The position numbers and the translations under genes are program-made. The notes under the pieces are model-generated. The model worked only from the letters and a program-made list of their open reading frames with translations, did no database searches and had not been told where the DNA came from. A stretch of DNA of 64,000 nucleotides from Actinobacteria bacterium OV450 (GTDB lineage: Bacteria; Actinomycetota; Actinomycetes; Streptomycetales; Streptomycetaceae), in NCBI GenBank assembly GCA_001298555.1, contig LJCW01000208.1, forward strand, positions 1 through 64,000, given 5' to 3'. Positions 53,519 through 62,687 of this stretch are shown in pieces (position 1 is the stretch's first letter; each line of letters opens with the position of its first letter).

Positions 53519-54730
53519 ATGCAGGTGATCCAGTCAACGAAACTCGCCAATGTCTGCTACGAGATCCGCGGTCCCGTCCTCGAAGAGGCGATGCGGCTCG
53601 AAGCAGCAGGTCATCGCATCCTCAAGCTGAACACCGGCAACCCCGCGGCCTTCGGCTTCGAGTGCCCGCCGGAGATCCTCGAGGACATGCTCCGCAACCT
53701 GGGCAACGCCCACGGGTACGGGGACGCGAAGGGGCTGCTCTCCGCGCGCCGCGCGGTCATGCAGCACTACCAGACCAAGGGCATCGAGCTGGACGTCGAG
53801 GACGTCTACCTCGGCAACGGCGTCTCCGAGCTGATCCAGATGTCGATGCAGGCGCTGCTCGACGACGGCGACGAGGGCCTCGTCCCCGCGCCGGACTACC
53901 CGCTGTGGACCGCCTCCGTCTCACTGGCCGGCGGCACGGCCGTGCACTACCGCTGCGACGAGCAGTCCGACTGGATGCCGGACCTCGCCGACATCGAGCG
54001 CAAGGTCACCGACCGCACCCGCGCGATCGTGATCATCAACCCGAACAACCCGACCGGCGCCGTCTACGACGACGAGATGCTGCGCGGGCTCACCGACATC
54101 GCGCGCCGCCACAACCTGGTCGTCTGCTCCGACGAGATCTACGACCGGATCCTCTACGACGGAGCCACGCACACCAACACCGCCGCGATCGCACCGGACC
54201 TGCTGACCCTCACGTTCAACGGGCTGTCCAAGAACTACCGCGTCGCCGGCTACCGGGCCGGGTGGATGGCGGTCTGCGGCCCCAAGAAGCACGCCTCGTC
54301 GTACATCGAGGGCCTGACGATCCTGGCGAACATGCGGCTGTGCGCGAACATGCCCTCGCAGCACGCCGTCGCGACGGCCCTCGGGGGCCGGCAGTCGATC
54401 AACGACCTGGTACTGCCGGGCGGGCGGCTGCTGGAGCAGCGCGACACGGCCTACGACCTGCTGACCCAGATCCCCGGCATCACCTGCGTGAAGCCCAAGG
54501 GCGCGCTGTACCTCTTCCCGAAGCTCGACCCGGCCGTCTACAAGATCAAGGACGACCGCCAGATGGTCCTCGACCTGCTGCGGGCCGAGAAGATCATGGT
54601 GGTCCACGGCACCGGCTTCAACTGGACCGAGCCCGACCACTTCCGCATCGTGACGCTGCCGAACGCCAAGGACCTGGCGGACGCGGTGACGCGGATCGGC
54701 ACGTTCCTGGACGGGTACGGCCAGCACTAG
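53519..54730 (+). CDS. PLP-dependent aminotransferase (AlaT type)
   Basis: 403-aa class I aminotransferase. PLP-Lys in FNGLSKNYRVAGYRAGW, IIINPNNPTGAVY (Asn), VCSDEIYDRILYDG (Asp/Tyr) and the C-terminal Arg in DHFRIVTLP. It is close to the glutamate-pyruvate aminotransferases of actinobacteria. Start ATG 53519. It would link alanine, pyruvate and glutamate pools. Confidence 0.93.
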   Translation: MQVIQSTKLANVCYEIRGPVLEEAMRLEAAGHRILKLNTGNPAAFGFECPPEILEDMLRNLGNAHGYGDAKGLLSARRAVMQHYQTKGIELDVEDVYLGNGVSELIQMSMQALLDDGDEGLVPAPDYPLWTASVSLAGGTAVHYRCDEQSDWMPDLADIERKVTDRTRAIVIINPNNPTGAVYDDEMLRGLTDIARRHNLVVCSDEIYDRILYDGATHTNTAAIAPDLLTLTFNGLSKNYRVAGYRAGWMAVCGPKKHASSYIEGLTILANMRLCANMPSQHAVATALGGRQSINDLVLPGGRLLEQRDTAYDLLTQIPGITCVKPKGALYLFPKLDPAVYKIKDDRQMVLDLLRAEKIMVVHGTGFNWTEPDHFRIVTLPNAKDLADAVTRIGTFLDGYGQH

Positions 54731-54821
54731 GACCGCCCCCGCGTACCAGATACCGGACCGAGCACAACTTTAGAACCAATCCAATGTAGGATGGCCTCCT
54801 GACCAGACGGGAGGCCTCCTC

Positions 54822-55235
54822 ATGTACGAGCCGATCCGCACCAAATCGGTCGTCCACCGTGTGGGCGGCCACCACTCCGACCCGCAGGCCGGATACCCGC
54901 GGAGCAGCCGCGCCGAAGCGCTGGACCACCAGCTCGCCGGTCATCTCGCCGCCCTGCTCACCGTCACCGACGAGCTCGGCCTCGACGGCGCCGCCGCCCG
55001 GATCGCCGCCCAGGTGACGCGGCTGCGCGGCTCCGAGCCCGCCCGCGCACCGCACGCCGACGTCACGGGCGCCGCCGAACTCGCCGCCCTGCACCAGCGG
55101 GCCCACGACCTCGCCGGCCGCGCACTGGTCGTCGCCGCGTCCCGCGCCGACACCACCGTCGCGATCCTGGCCGCCGAGCGCATGGACGCCCACGCCGCCG
55201 CCCTGGCCCCGCAGCACCTGGCCGGCAGCCTCTGA
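54822..55235 (+). CDS. Hypothetical Ala-rich helical protein
   Basis: Unrecognised 137-aa protein. ATG 54822 follows GGGAGG, and TAGGAT at 54787-54792 is a good -10 element. A basic polar N-terminus (about 1-30) is followed by a continuous helical region of Ala/Leu/Arg heptads (EALDHQLAGHLAALLTVTDELG, AAELAALHQRAHDLAGRAL). It resembles a small helical bundle. Function unknown. Confidence 0.7.
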   Translation: MYEPIRTKSVVHRVGGHHSDPQAGYPRSSRAEALDHQLAGHLAALLTVTDELGLDGAAARIAAQVTRLRGSEPARAPHADVTGAAELAALHQRAHDLAGRALVVAASRADTTVAILAAERMDAHAAALAPQHLAGSL

Positions 55236-55289
55236 CCGGCCCCGGTCCGGGGCCGCGGAGGCTCCGGACCGGGCGCCATGACCCTGCGG

Positions 55290-55715
55290 CTACGGCGCCG
55301 CCGTGAACTCGGCGGCGGCGACCCCGCACCACGGCACCGTCGCGGCCGGCCACACCGGCCCGACCGCCTCGCCGCGCTCCGTCGCGCCCGGGGCCACCCC
55401 GGGGATCCTCACCAGCGCCTGGGCCGCCCGCTCGCCCGGCTCCGCATCGGCCTTCTCGCGGAACTCCACCGTGACGACGTACGCGCCGACCGCACCGGGC
55501 CGTCCCGCCACGTCCACCGCCGCGACCACCCGTCGGCTCCCGGCGTCGATCCGGCACCCGGTGACCCGTACGTCCTCCACCGCGGGCCGCGGCGGCGCCG
55601 CACCCGGCTCACCGCTGGCCCACACGTACAGGCCCAGCGGGGCGAACACCAGCAGGCCGGCCACGACCGTCAGGCCGACCACCCAGCCCTGCCACTTCAA
55701 CGCGCTCACGCCCAT
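55290..55715 (-). CDS. Membrane-anchored hypothetical protein
   Basis: 141-aa protein. ATG 55715 follows GGGAGG. One N-terminal helix (about 10-33, WVVGLTVVAGLLVFAPLGLYVW) and an extracytoplasmic beta-rich domain with Cys in VTGCRIDAG and PWCGVAAAEF that may pair. VEDVRVTGCRIDAGSRRVVAAVDV suggests an immunoglobulin-like fold. Function unknown. Confidence 0.7.
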   Translation of the reverse strand: MGVSALKWQGWVVGLTVVAGLLVFAPLGLYVWASGEPGAAPPRPAVEDVRVTGCRIDAGSRRVVAAVDVAGRPGAVGAYVVTVEFREKADAEPGERAAQALVRIPGVAPGATERGEAVGPVWPAATVPWCGVAAAEFTAAP

Positions 55716-55852
55716 GGGACGATCCTCCCGGCCTGCCGCCCCGCCTGCCAGCACCGGCCGATCCAGACAGCATTTCGAAGTGGGACCGCCTGGACACCTG
55801 ACGTTCATTCGACGTCGCGCGGAATGTGGGTTTCCGCGAGCACGCTGCCCCC

Positions 55853-56920
55853 GTGAGACGCATCCTGGGAATCGCCCTGGCGGTCCTCCTCCTCGGTGGC
55901 GTGGCCGCCGTCGCGCTCGCCGGAGGAGAGAAGACCCCCATCACGGCAACGAAGACCGTGAAAGGCGTCATCGGGTCCGAGGAGTCCGCATACTTCCGCG
56001 ACCCCGACGTCGTCAAAGCCCTGGCCGACAAGGGCTACACCGTGAAGACCGAAACGTCCGGCTCCTGGGCGATGGACCAACTCGCGCTCAAAGAGTTCGA
56101 CTTCGCCTTCCCCGGCAGCAGTGAACCCGCCCCGGCGATCGAGGCCGCGGCCGGCGTCAAGGGCGCCCAGACCACCAAGCCCTTCTTCTCCCCGCTCGTG
56201 GTCATCGCCCGCGTGAACGCCGCCGAGGTGCTCGCCGGCAACGGCCTCGCCAAGATGACCGGCAAGAACTGGGGAACCCTCCTCATGGGCCCCTGTCTCA
56301 AGGCCGCCGACGAGAAGCGCACCTGGCAGCAGCTGTCCGGCTCGGCCGCCCACCCCGAGCTGAGCGGCACCGTGTTCATCAAGACCACCGATCCGGCGAC
56401 CTCCAACTCCGGGGCCCTGTTCCTCGCCGCCACCTCGAACGTCGCCAACGGCGACAACGTGGTCTGCGACCAGGCCGGAATCGACCGCACCACGCCGCTG
56501 ATGCAGAAGCTGATCTCCGTCCAGGGCGCCCTGGAGCCGAGCACCGACGACCCGTTCCGCGCCTTCGTCTCCGGCAGCGGCGAACCGCTGATCCTGGCGT
56601 ACGAGTCCCCGGCCGCCGCCCTGCTCCAGCAGAAGCAGACCCCGGGCGACATGGTGGTGCTCTACCCGGACACCACCGTCAACTCCCCGCACACCTTCGT
56701 GCCGATCAGCGAGAACGCCAAGGAACTCGGCACCCTCCTCGCCGGCGACCCCGAGCGGGCCGTCCGCCACGGGTTCCGGCCCCAGAACGGCGTGCCCGAG
56801 TTCACGGCGGCCACCGCCGCGCACGCCGCGTACCTCAACCCGGAGCTGACCGGCATCCGCCAGGTCGGCGCACCGACCGTCAAGATCCTCATGGCGCTGG
56901 CCGAGCGCGCGAAGGGGTAG
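55853..56920 (+). CDS. Exported solute-binding-like protein (SBP_bac_11 type)
   Basis: About 355 aa. GTG 55853 gives a short basic N-terminus and the signal anchor RRILGIALAVLLLGGVAAVALA; an in-frame start at 55826 is the longer alternative. The mature protein is periplasmic-binding-like: KGVIGSEESAYFRDPDVVKALAD, VKTETSGSWAMDQLALKEFDFAFPG, IKTTDPATSNSGALFLAATS, VVLYPDTTVNSPHTFVP. In other Streptomyces this gene precedes a toxic-anion-resistance (TelA-like) gene; here only a 59-aa frame follows (13 nt on). Confidence 0.8.
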   Translation: MRRILGIALAVLLLGGVAAVALAGGEKTPITATKTVKGVIGSEESAYFRDPDVVKALADKGYTVKTETSGSWAMDQLALKEFDFAFPGSSEPAPAIEAAAGVKGAQTTKPFFSPLVVIARVNAAEVLAGNGLAKMTGKNWGTLLMGPCLKAADEKRTWQQLSGSAAHPELSGTVFIKTTDPATSNSGALFLAATSNVANGDNVVCDQAGIDRTTPLMQKLISVQGALEPSTDDPFRAFVSGSGEPLILAYESPAAALLQQKQTPGDMVVLYPDTTVNSPHTFVPISENAKELGTLLAGDPERAVRHGFRPQNGVPEFTAATAAHAAYLNPELTGIRQVGAPTVKILMALAERAKG

Positions 56921-56932
56921 GGGGACCACCGG

Positions 56933-57112
56933 ATGACTCTGACTCCACCCGAGGAGAGCCCGCTCGTCCTCACCGCTCCCGAACCCGTCGCCCCCATCCG
57001 GCGGGTGCTGCTGCACGAGGAGGCGGAACGCCTGACGGCGGACCTCCAGGACAGGGAGGCCCGCCGTCAGCAGACGCACACGGCCTGTCTCGAGGAGCGC
57101 GGACGCTCCTGA
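56933..57112 (+). pseudogene. Possible truncated remnant of a TelA-like toxic anion resistance gene
   Basis: 59-aa frame with GGGGGA upstream of ATG 56933. The first 20 or so residues (LTPPEESPLVLTAPEPVAPI) resemble, from memory, the N-terminus of Streptomyces TelA-like proteins. The rest (RRVLLHEEAERLTADLQDRE) does not continue that family and the frame stops at 57112. A full-length gene is normally about 380-400 aa. A new short protein is the alternative. Confidence 0.4.
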
Positions 57113-57167
57113 GGCGGCCGACGGCCGGGACAGTGGCCGGTCGGTCAGCGGTGGACGTGTGCTGCGA

Positions 57168-57228
57168 TGGGAAAACCTTGGTCGGGGATTCCCACAGCGG
57201 TGGGAGCACCTTGGTCGGGGACTCCCAC
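57168..57228. repeat. Tandem pair of hairpins with compensatory base changes
   Basis: Two copies 33 bp apart. Stem 1 is TGGGAA (57168-57173) with TTCCCA (57189-57194); stem 2 is GTGGGAG (57200-57206) with CTCCCAC (57222-57228). Both 15-nt loops contain ACCTTGGTCGGGGA. The A-to-G change in one arm is matched by T-to-C in the other, so pairing is preserved. Confidence 0.8.
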
Positions 57229-57236
57229 GTTCGAGT

Positions 57237-57254
57237 GCCCTGCGGTGGCAGGGC
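57237..57254 (-). terminator. Hairpin next to the pckG stop
   Basis: GCCCTG (57237-57242) pairs with CAGGGC (57249-57254), 9 nt past the pckG stop on the minus strand. Together with the adjoining tandem hairpins it probably ends pckG transcription. Confidence 0.55.
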
Positions 57255-57263
57255 GGGCACGGC

Positions 57264-59090
57264 TCAGCCCAGGCGCTCGACGAGCGCGAGGTACTGGTCC
57301 CACAGCTCCTTGGGGGTGTGGTCGCCGTAGGTGTTCAGGTGCTCGGGGACCAGGGCGGCCTCCTCGCGCCAGACCTCCTTGTCGACGGTGAGGAGGAAGT
57401 CCAGGTCCTCGGCCGGGATGTCCAGGCCGTCGGTGTCCAGGGAGTCCACGGTCGGCAGGATGCCGATGGGGGTCTCGACGCCCTCGGCCGTGCCGTCGAG
57501 GCGCTCGACGATCCACTTCAGGACGCGGCTGTTCTCGCCGAACCCGGGCCACACGAACTTGCCCGCGTCGTTCTTGCGGAACCAGTTCACGTAGTAGATC
57601 TTCGGGAGCTTCGCGGCGTCCGCGGACGCGCCGACCTTGATCCAGTGGGCCATGTAGTCGCCCATGTTGTAGCCGCAGAACGGCAGCATGGCGAACGGGT
57701 CGCGGCGCAGCTCGCCGACCTTGCCCTCGGCGGCGGCGGTCTTCTCGGAGGCGATGTTAGAACCGATGAAGACGCCGTGGTTCCAGTCGAAGGACTCGGT
57801 GACCAGCGGGACCGCGGAGGCGCGGCGGCCGCCGAAGAGGATCGCGGAGATCGGGACGCCCTTGGGGTCCTCCCACTCGGGGGCGATCGTCGGGCACTGG
57901 GAGGCCGGGACGGCGAAGCGGGCGTTGGGGTGGGCGGCGGGGGTCTCCGAGTCCGGGGTCCAGGCGTTGCCCTTCCAGTCGATGAGGTGCGCGGGCGCCT
58001 CCTCGGTCATGCCCTCCCACCACACGTCGCCGCCGTCGGGCGTGAGCGCCACGTTGGTGAAGACGGTGTTCGCGTACATCGTCTTCATGGCGTTGGCGTT
58101 GGTGTGCTCGCCGGTGCCGGGCGCGACGCCGAAGAAGCCGGCCTCGGGGTTGATCGCGTACAGGCGACCGTCCTCGCCGAAGCGCATCCAGGCGATGTCG
58201 TCGCCGATCGTCTCGACCGTCCAGCCGGGGATCGTGGGCTCCAGCATGGCCAGGTTCGTCTTGCCGCAGGCGCTCGGGAACGCGGCGGCGACGTACTTCG
58301 CCTCACCCTGCGGCGGGGTGAGCTTGAGGATCAGCATGTGCTCGGCGAGCCAGCCCTCGTCGCGGGCCATGACGGACGCGATGCGCAGCGCGTAGCACTT
58401 CTTGCCGAGCAGGGCGTTGCCGCCGTAGCCCGAGCCGTAGGACCAGATCTCGCGGGTCTCCGGGAAGTGCGAGATGTACTTGGTGGTGTTGCACGGCCAC
58501 GGCACGTCGGCCTGGCCCTCGGCGAGCGGAGCGCCGAGGGTGTGGACGGCCTTCACGAAGAACCCGTCGGAGCCGAGCTCGTCGAGGACGGCCCTGCCCA
58601 TGCGGGTCATGGTGCGCATGGCGACCGCGACGTAGGCGGAGTCGGTGATCTCGACGCCGATCGCGGAGAGCTCGGAGCCGAGGGGACCCATGCAGAAGGG
58701 GACGACGTACATCGTCCGGCCCTTCATGGAGCCGCGGAAGATGCCCTTCTCCCCCGCGAAGAGGTCCTTCATCTCCGCCGGGGCCTTCCAGTGGTTGGTC
58801 GGGCCCGCGTCCTCCTCCTTCTCGGAGCAGATGAAGGTCCGGTCCTCGACGCGCGCGACGTCGGACGGGTCGGAGGCGGCGTAGTACGAGTTGGGGCGCT
58901 TGCCCTCGTCCAGCTTCTTGAACGTGCCCTTGGCGACGAGCTCCTCGCACAGGCGCTCGTACTCGGCCTCGGAGCCGTCACACCAGACGACCCGGTCGGG
59001 CTCGGTGATCGCTGCGATCTCGTCCACCCAGGAGATCAGCTCCTGGTGGGTCGTCGGGATGGAAGTGGGAGCCGCGTTGTCGCGCGCCAC
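57264..59090 (-). CDS. pckG: Phosphoenolpyruvate carboxykinase (GTP)
   Basis: 608-aa gluconeogenic enzyme converting oxaloacetate and GTP to PEP, GDP and CO2. GTG 59090 follows AAGGAG. P-loop and reactive Cys in [12 protein letters not shown]; substrate-binding [14 protein letters not shown]; metal/nucleotide region [32 protein letters not shown]; guanine-binding region near [12 protein letters not shown] and [14 protein letters not shown]. Normal length. Transcribed alone, with several hairpins after the stop. Confidence 0.97.
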   Translation of the reverse strand: MARDNAAPTSIPTTHQELISWVDEIAAITEPDRVVWCDGSEAEYERLCEELVAKGTFKKLDEGKRPNSYYAASDPSDVARVEDRTFICSEKEEDAGPTNHWKAPAEMKDLFAGEKGIFRGSMKGRTMYVVPFCMGPLGSELSAIGVEITDSAYVAVAMRTMTRMGRAVLDELGSDGFFVKAVHTLGAPLAEGQADVPWPCNTTKYISHFPETREIWSYGSGYGGNALLGKKCYALRIASVMARDEGWLAEHMLILKLTPPQGEAKYVAAAFPSACGKTNLAMLEPTIPGWTVETIGDDIAWMRFGEDGRLYAINPEAGFFGVAPGTGEHTNANAMKTMYANTVFTNVALTPDGGDVWWEGMTEEAPAHLIDWKGNAWTPDSETPAAHPNARFAVPASQCPTIAPEWEDPKGVPISAILFGGRRASAVPLVTESFDWNHGVFIGSNIASEKTAAAEGKVGELRRDPFAMLPFCGYNMGDYMAHWIKVGASADAAKLPKIYYVNWFRKNDAGKFVWPGFGENSRVLKWIVERLDGTAEGVETPIGILPTVDSLDTDGLDIPAEDLDFLLTVDKEVWREEAALVPEHLNTYGDHTPKELWDQYLALVERLG

Positions 59091-59301
59091 GATTGCTCCT
59101 TGTTGAGGGGTGTGTTTGGTGTTTGCCCCGTGGGGGCTGCGACCCGGACGCTTCGCGCTCCGCTCATCCGGTGCCGACCGCACTCATCTGATCATCCGGT
59201 GGATGTGCGCATATGTCCAGGGGGCTTCTCACGTGAGCATCGCCACTCCCGTCAATCTTCCGTAAAGCGCACTAACGGAAACCTACGGACCCGTAGGTAC
59301 C

Positions 59302-60024
59302 ATGGCGGTCATGACTTCTGACGCCGCCGCCGTGCCGGTCGACGCCGTGCCGGTCACAACTGAGGCACCCGAGGCACGTGCCGAGGCACCGGAAGCCAAG
59401 CCGCTGATGCGCGGCTGGCTGCACACGGGGATGTTCCCCGCAGTGATCGTCGCGGGCGTGGCGCTGCTGGCCTTCACCGAGTCGACCCGGGCCCGGGTCG
59501 CGTGCGGCGTGTACATCCTCACGGCCTGCCTGCTCTTCGGCGTCAGCGCGGTGTACCACCGCGGCACCTGGGGCCCCCGGGGCGAGGCGATCCTGCGGCG
59601 TCTCGACCACGCCAACATCTTTCTGATCATCGCGGGGACGTATACCCCGCTGACGGTGCTGCTGCTCCCGCCCTCCACCGGACGGACGCTCCTGTGGGCG
59701 GTGTGGATCGCCGCCGCGGCCGGCATCGCCTTCCGCGTCTTCTGGGTCGGCGCCCCGCGCTGGCTGTACACCCCCTGCTACATAGCGATGGGCTGGGCGG
59801 CGGTCTTCTTCCTGCCCGACTTCATGCGCACCGGCGGTGTCGCGGTCCTGGTCCTGGTGATCGTCGGCGGGCTCCTCTACAGCGCGGGCGGCGTCATCTA
59901 CGGCATCAAGCGCCCGAACCCCTCCCCCCGCTTCTTCGGCTTCCACGAGGTCTTCCACTCCCTGACCCTGGCCGCGTTCGTGGCCCACTACGTCGGCATC
60001 TCCCTGGCCGCCTACCAGCACTGA
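59302..60024 (+). CDS. Hemolysin III / PAQR family membrane protein (TrhA-like)
   Basis: 240-aa protein. After an Ala/Glu/Pro-rich leader of about 38 residues come seven membrane helices. Family signatures: GVSAVYHRGTWGPRGEAILRRLDHANIFLIIAGTYTP (Ser/His zinc residues) and the C-terminal HEVFHSLTLAAFVAHY with its His residues. The TrhA branch is linked to membrane energetics and fatty-acid homeostasis in bacteria. ATG 59302 or 59311 may be the start. It is divergent from pckG. Confidence 0.9.
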   Translation: MAVMTSDAAAVPVDAVPVTTEAPEARAEAPEAKPLMRGWLHTGMFPAVIVAGVALLAFTESTRARVACGVYILTACLLFGVSAVYHRGTWGPRGEAILRRLDHANIFLIIAGTYTPLTVLLLPPSTGRTLLWAVWIAAAAGIAFRVFWVGAPRWLYTPCYIAMGWAAVFFLPDFMRTGGVAVLVLVIVGGLLYSAGGVIYGIKRPNPSPRFFGFHEVFHSLTLAAFVAHYVGISLAAYQH

Positions 60025-60131
60025 ATCCGCCCGTGTGAAGTGCGAAGCGGGACCGGACGGGGTGGACCCGCAAGCTGCACGCGGCGGTTGCGGGCGGCGC
60101 GGGAGCGGCCCTCGTCGCGGGGGAACCGAGG

Positions 60132-60164
60132 CGGAGCCCCGTCGCGGTCGGCGGCGGGGCTCCG
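60132..60164. terminator. Hairpin between convergent TrhA-like and oxidase genes
   Basis: CGGAGCCCCG (60132-60141) pairs with CGGGGCTCCG (60155-60164). Just after it, a 25-bp unit ending gcgggcggtgaggg is directly repeated at about 60187-60236. Confidence 0.75.
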
Positions 60165-60236
60165 TGGCGTGCGGGCGGTTGAGGGGTGGGTGCAGGCGCG
60201 GGCGGTGAGGGCCGGGTGCAGCGCGGGCGGTGAGGG

Positions 60237-62660
60237 TCAGGTGCAGGCGTAGCCGTCGCCGTCGGGGTCCAGGCGCAGCGGGTCGCTGCCGTTGACCCTC
60301 ATGCGCTTCGGGTACTGATGCGAGGCCAGCCAGTCGCAACGGGCCTTGGTCGTCTCCCCCACCTCCGCCGGGAACCTCGTCGGGACGCACTGGTTGACCG
60401 TGCCGTAGTGCCGGTCGCAACCGGCCACGGCCGGGGCGACGGGCACCGAGTCCCGCTTCCCGGGGTTCTGCTGCGGGGCCGCCTGCGGTGCGTCCGCGAA
60501 CTCGTGGACGTGCGGGGACGGGGCCTCCTGCGTGGCCGCGAGAGCCGACGGACCGCCCAGGTGCACCCAGGTCGCCAGGGACGGGACGCCGTTCGCGTCG
60601 ACGCCGAAGAGCATGTACCAGCCGGGCGGTGCCAGGTTGGGGTTGCTGGTGACGTTGAGGTCGACGGTCGTGTTGTTGACCACCGACATCGGCAGGTCCA
60701 CGAACCGCTGGTTCGGGTCCGAGGAGTGCGTGACCGCGGCCGGGCGGATCAGCTCCGCCTTGGCGATCGGCCGGTCGACGGTGATGCGCTGCGTGTCCCC
60801 GTACAGCCACTGCGTGTCGATCACCGAGGTGAGCTTCGGGCGGGCGCCCTTGAAGAGGTAAGGCGGGGTGTAGATGGACACGTTGTCGTTGTACGTGCCG
60901 TTGCCCGGGTTGTCGCCGACGGCCATGACCCGCCCGTCGGGCAGCAGGAACGCCGCCGAGTGGTAGGTCCGCGGGATCGGGTCGGCCGGCAGCCCGGCCC
61001 TGTACGTGTTGGTCGCCGGGTCGAAGAACGAGGCCTCGTACACCGGGTCGGCCCGGTCGTGCAGTCCGCCGCCGGTCTCCAGCACCTTGCCGTCCGGCAG
61101 CAGTACGGCCGACACGTACATCTTGCCCTCGGCTCCGGTCTGGGCCCGCCTGACGCCGCCCACGTCGACCAGGCCCTGCGGCAGGTCGGGTCCGGCGGTG
61201 TACGCGGGGCTCGCCGCCTTCAGGTCGATCAGTTCGGTGAGCCGGTTCGCCGCCGGGTTGGACTCGTTGTTGCCGCCGCCGACGGTCAGGACCCGTTGGT
61301 CCTGCGCGGGCGGCAGCAGCACGCTCGCCGACTCGTCGCGCTCGTCCTTCTTGCGCAGTCCGGGCACGTCCGTGATCGTGTTCGCGTTGTAGTCGTAGAT
61401 CGACGCGCCGCTGCCCTGGGTGCCGTTGCCGAAGGTGTGGCTGCCCGAGTAGAAGAGCCGCCCGTCCTGCATCAGGATCATCGACGGGTACAGGCCCCAG
61501 TAGGACCAGGTCTGGTTGACCTCGTTCATCGGCAGCCACTTGCCCTGCGCCGCCGAGAACCTCTCCGCGGTCACGTTGCCCGTCGAGTCCTCCTTCAGCC
61601 CGCCGAAGGTGATCACGTCACCGTTGCCGAGGACCGTCGCCGACGGGTACCAGTGCCCGCCGTTCAGGTCGTTGGTCCTCGTGTACGTCTCGGTCACCGG
61701 GTCGAAGACGTAACTGTCCTTCAGTCCCTGGTAGCCGGTCTTGCCGTCGGCGGACGGGTACCCCTTGTTCCCGCTCATCACGAGCACCCGGCCGTCCGAG
61801 AGCTGCACGTGCCCCGAGCAGAACATGTCCACCGGCGTCGGGATCGTCTTGAACGACCCGTTCGCCGGGTCGTACACGGCCGAGGTGAACGTGCCGGCGT
61901 TGAACTGGGCGATGTCGTTGCCCGAGCCCGCGATCAGCAGCACCTTGCCGTTCCGCAACACCACGGCGTGCATCGAACGCACCGGGTTCTTGGCCGGGAT
62001 CACCTCCCACCTGCCCTTGGCGCACTCGTCGGGCGTGCCCGTGCAGCCCGGCTGCGGCGGGACCGCGCCGACCTCCTCCAGCGCGTAGTCGTCCGAGGTG
62101 AGGGTGCCCACCCCGTAGACCGAGAGCCCCCACGTGATCTTGTCGGTGCCGGGCGGGACGGCGGGAGTACGGACCTGCGTGCGCGCCCATCCCGCGCTGA
62201 CCGGCGGGTTCTGCAGGTCGGTCCAGTACTGCCAGCCTGCGGTCGCGTCGTGGCGGAACACGGTCACCGACACGTCCGGGGTGTTCGACTTGTACCAGGC
62301 CGACAGGTCGTACTGCTTGCCCGGGACGACCGTCGGTGCGCAGGTGGTGTTCTCGGTGACCAGGGCCTTGCGGTCGCCGCTGAGGCGGCGGGTGAGCGAG
62401 ACCTTCATGGCCTTGCTGCCGCTGTGGGCGTCGGCGACGGTGGCGAAGGTGAAGTCGTTGTCGCCCCAGCCGGACTTCTCCCAGCAGGACGGCATGTCGT
62501 CGCCGGGGGCGCCCGCGGTCTCGAACCCGGCGTTGGTGAGCAGATTGGGCGGTCCGGCCGTGGCCTGCTGCGGTGCGGTGAACAGCAGGCCCGCGGTCAT
62601 CGCCCCGACGGCGGCCACGGCGGCGCGCCGCCCGGCCCTCCGCCGGAAGTTCGCTGGCAT
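60237..62660 (-). CDS. Secreted copper radical oxidase (GlxA/glyoxal oxidase-like) with CBM and excalibur-type tail
   Basis: 807-aa exported oxidase. Signal peptide about 1-35; N-terminal carbohydrate-binding beta-sandwich (about 38-198, NLLTNAGFETAG); kelch-repeat galactose/glyoxal oxidase domain (about 215-600); DUF1929 (about 605-705); Pro/Ala linker; a Cys-rich tail (about 742-807) ending DPLRLDPDGDGYACT, an excalibur-like calcium motif. Copper-site candidates, by analogy with fungal glyoxal oxidase: C281 (FCSGH) cross-linked to Y338 (HWYPS), Y566-H567 (RTYHS) and H645 (VTHSS). Streptomyces GlxA is shorter and sits beside the GT2 gene cslA. Here a GT2-GtrA gene is adjacent. Confidence 0.9.
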   Translation of the reverse strand: MPANFRRRAGRRAAVAAVGAMTAGLLFTAPQQATAGPPNLLTNAGFETAGAPGDDMPSCWEKSGWGDNDFTFATVADAHSGSKAMKVSLTRRLSGDRKALVTENTTCAPTVVPGKQYDLSAWYKSNTPDVSVTVFRHDATAGWQYWTDLQNPPVSAGWARTQVRTPAVPPGTDKITWGLSVYGVGTLTSDDYALEEVGAVPPQPGCTGTPDECAKGRWEVIPAKNPVRSMHAVVLRNGKVLLIAGSGNDIAQFNAGTFTSAVYDPANGSFKTIPTPVDMFCSGHVQLSDGRVLVMSGNKGYPSADGKTGYQGLKDSYVFDPVTETYTRTNDLNGGHWYPSATVLGNGDVITFGGLKEDSTGNVTAERFSAAQGKWLPMNEVNQTWSYWGLYPSMILMQDGRLFYSGSHTFGNGTQGSGASIYDYNANTITDVPGLRKKDERDESASVLLPPAQDQRVLTVGGGNNESNPAANRLTELIDLKAASPAYTAGPDLPQGLVDVGGVRRAQTGAEGKMYVSAVLLPDGKVLETGGGLHDRADPVYEASFFDPATNTYRAGLPADPIPRTYHSAAFLLPDGRVMAVGDNPGNGTYNDNVSIYTPPYLFKGARPKLTSVIDTQWLYGDTQRITVDRPIAKAELIRPAAVTHSSDPNQRFVDLPMSVVNNTTVDLNVTSNPNLAPPGWYMLFGVDANGVPSLATWVHLGGPSALAATQEAPSPHVHEFADAPQAAPQQNPGKRDSVPVAPAVAGCDRHYGTVNQCVPTRFPAEVGETTKARCDWLASHQYPKRMRVNGSDPLRLDPDGDGYACT

Positions 62661-62687
62661 GGACGGTTCCCTTCTGTGCGGTGCGGC

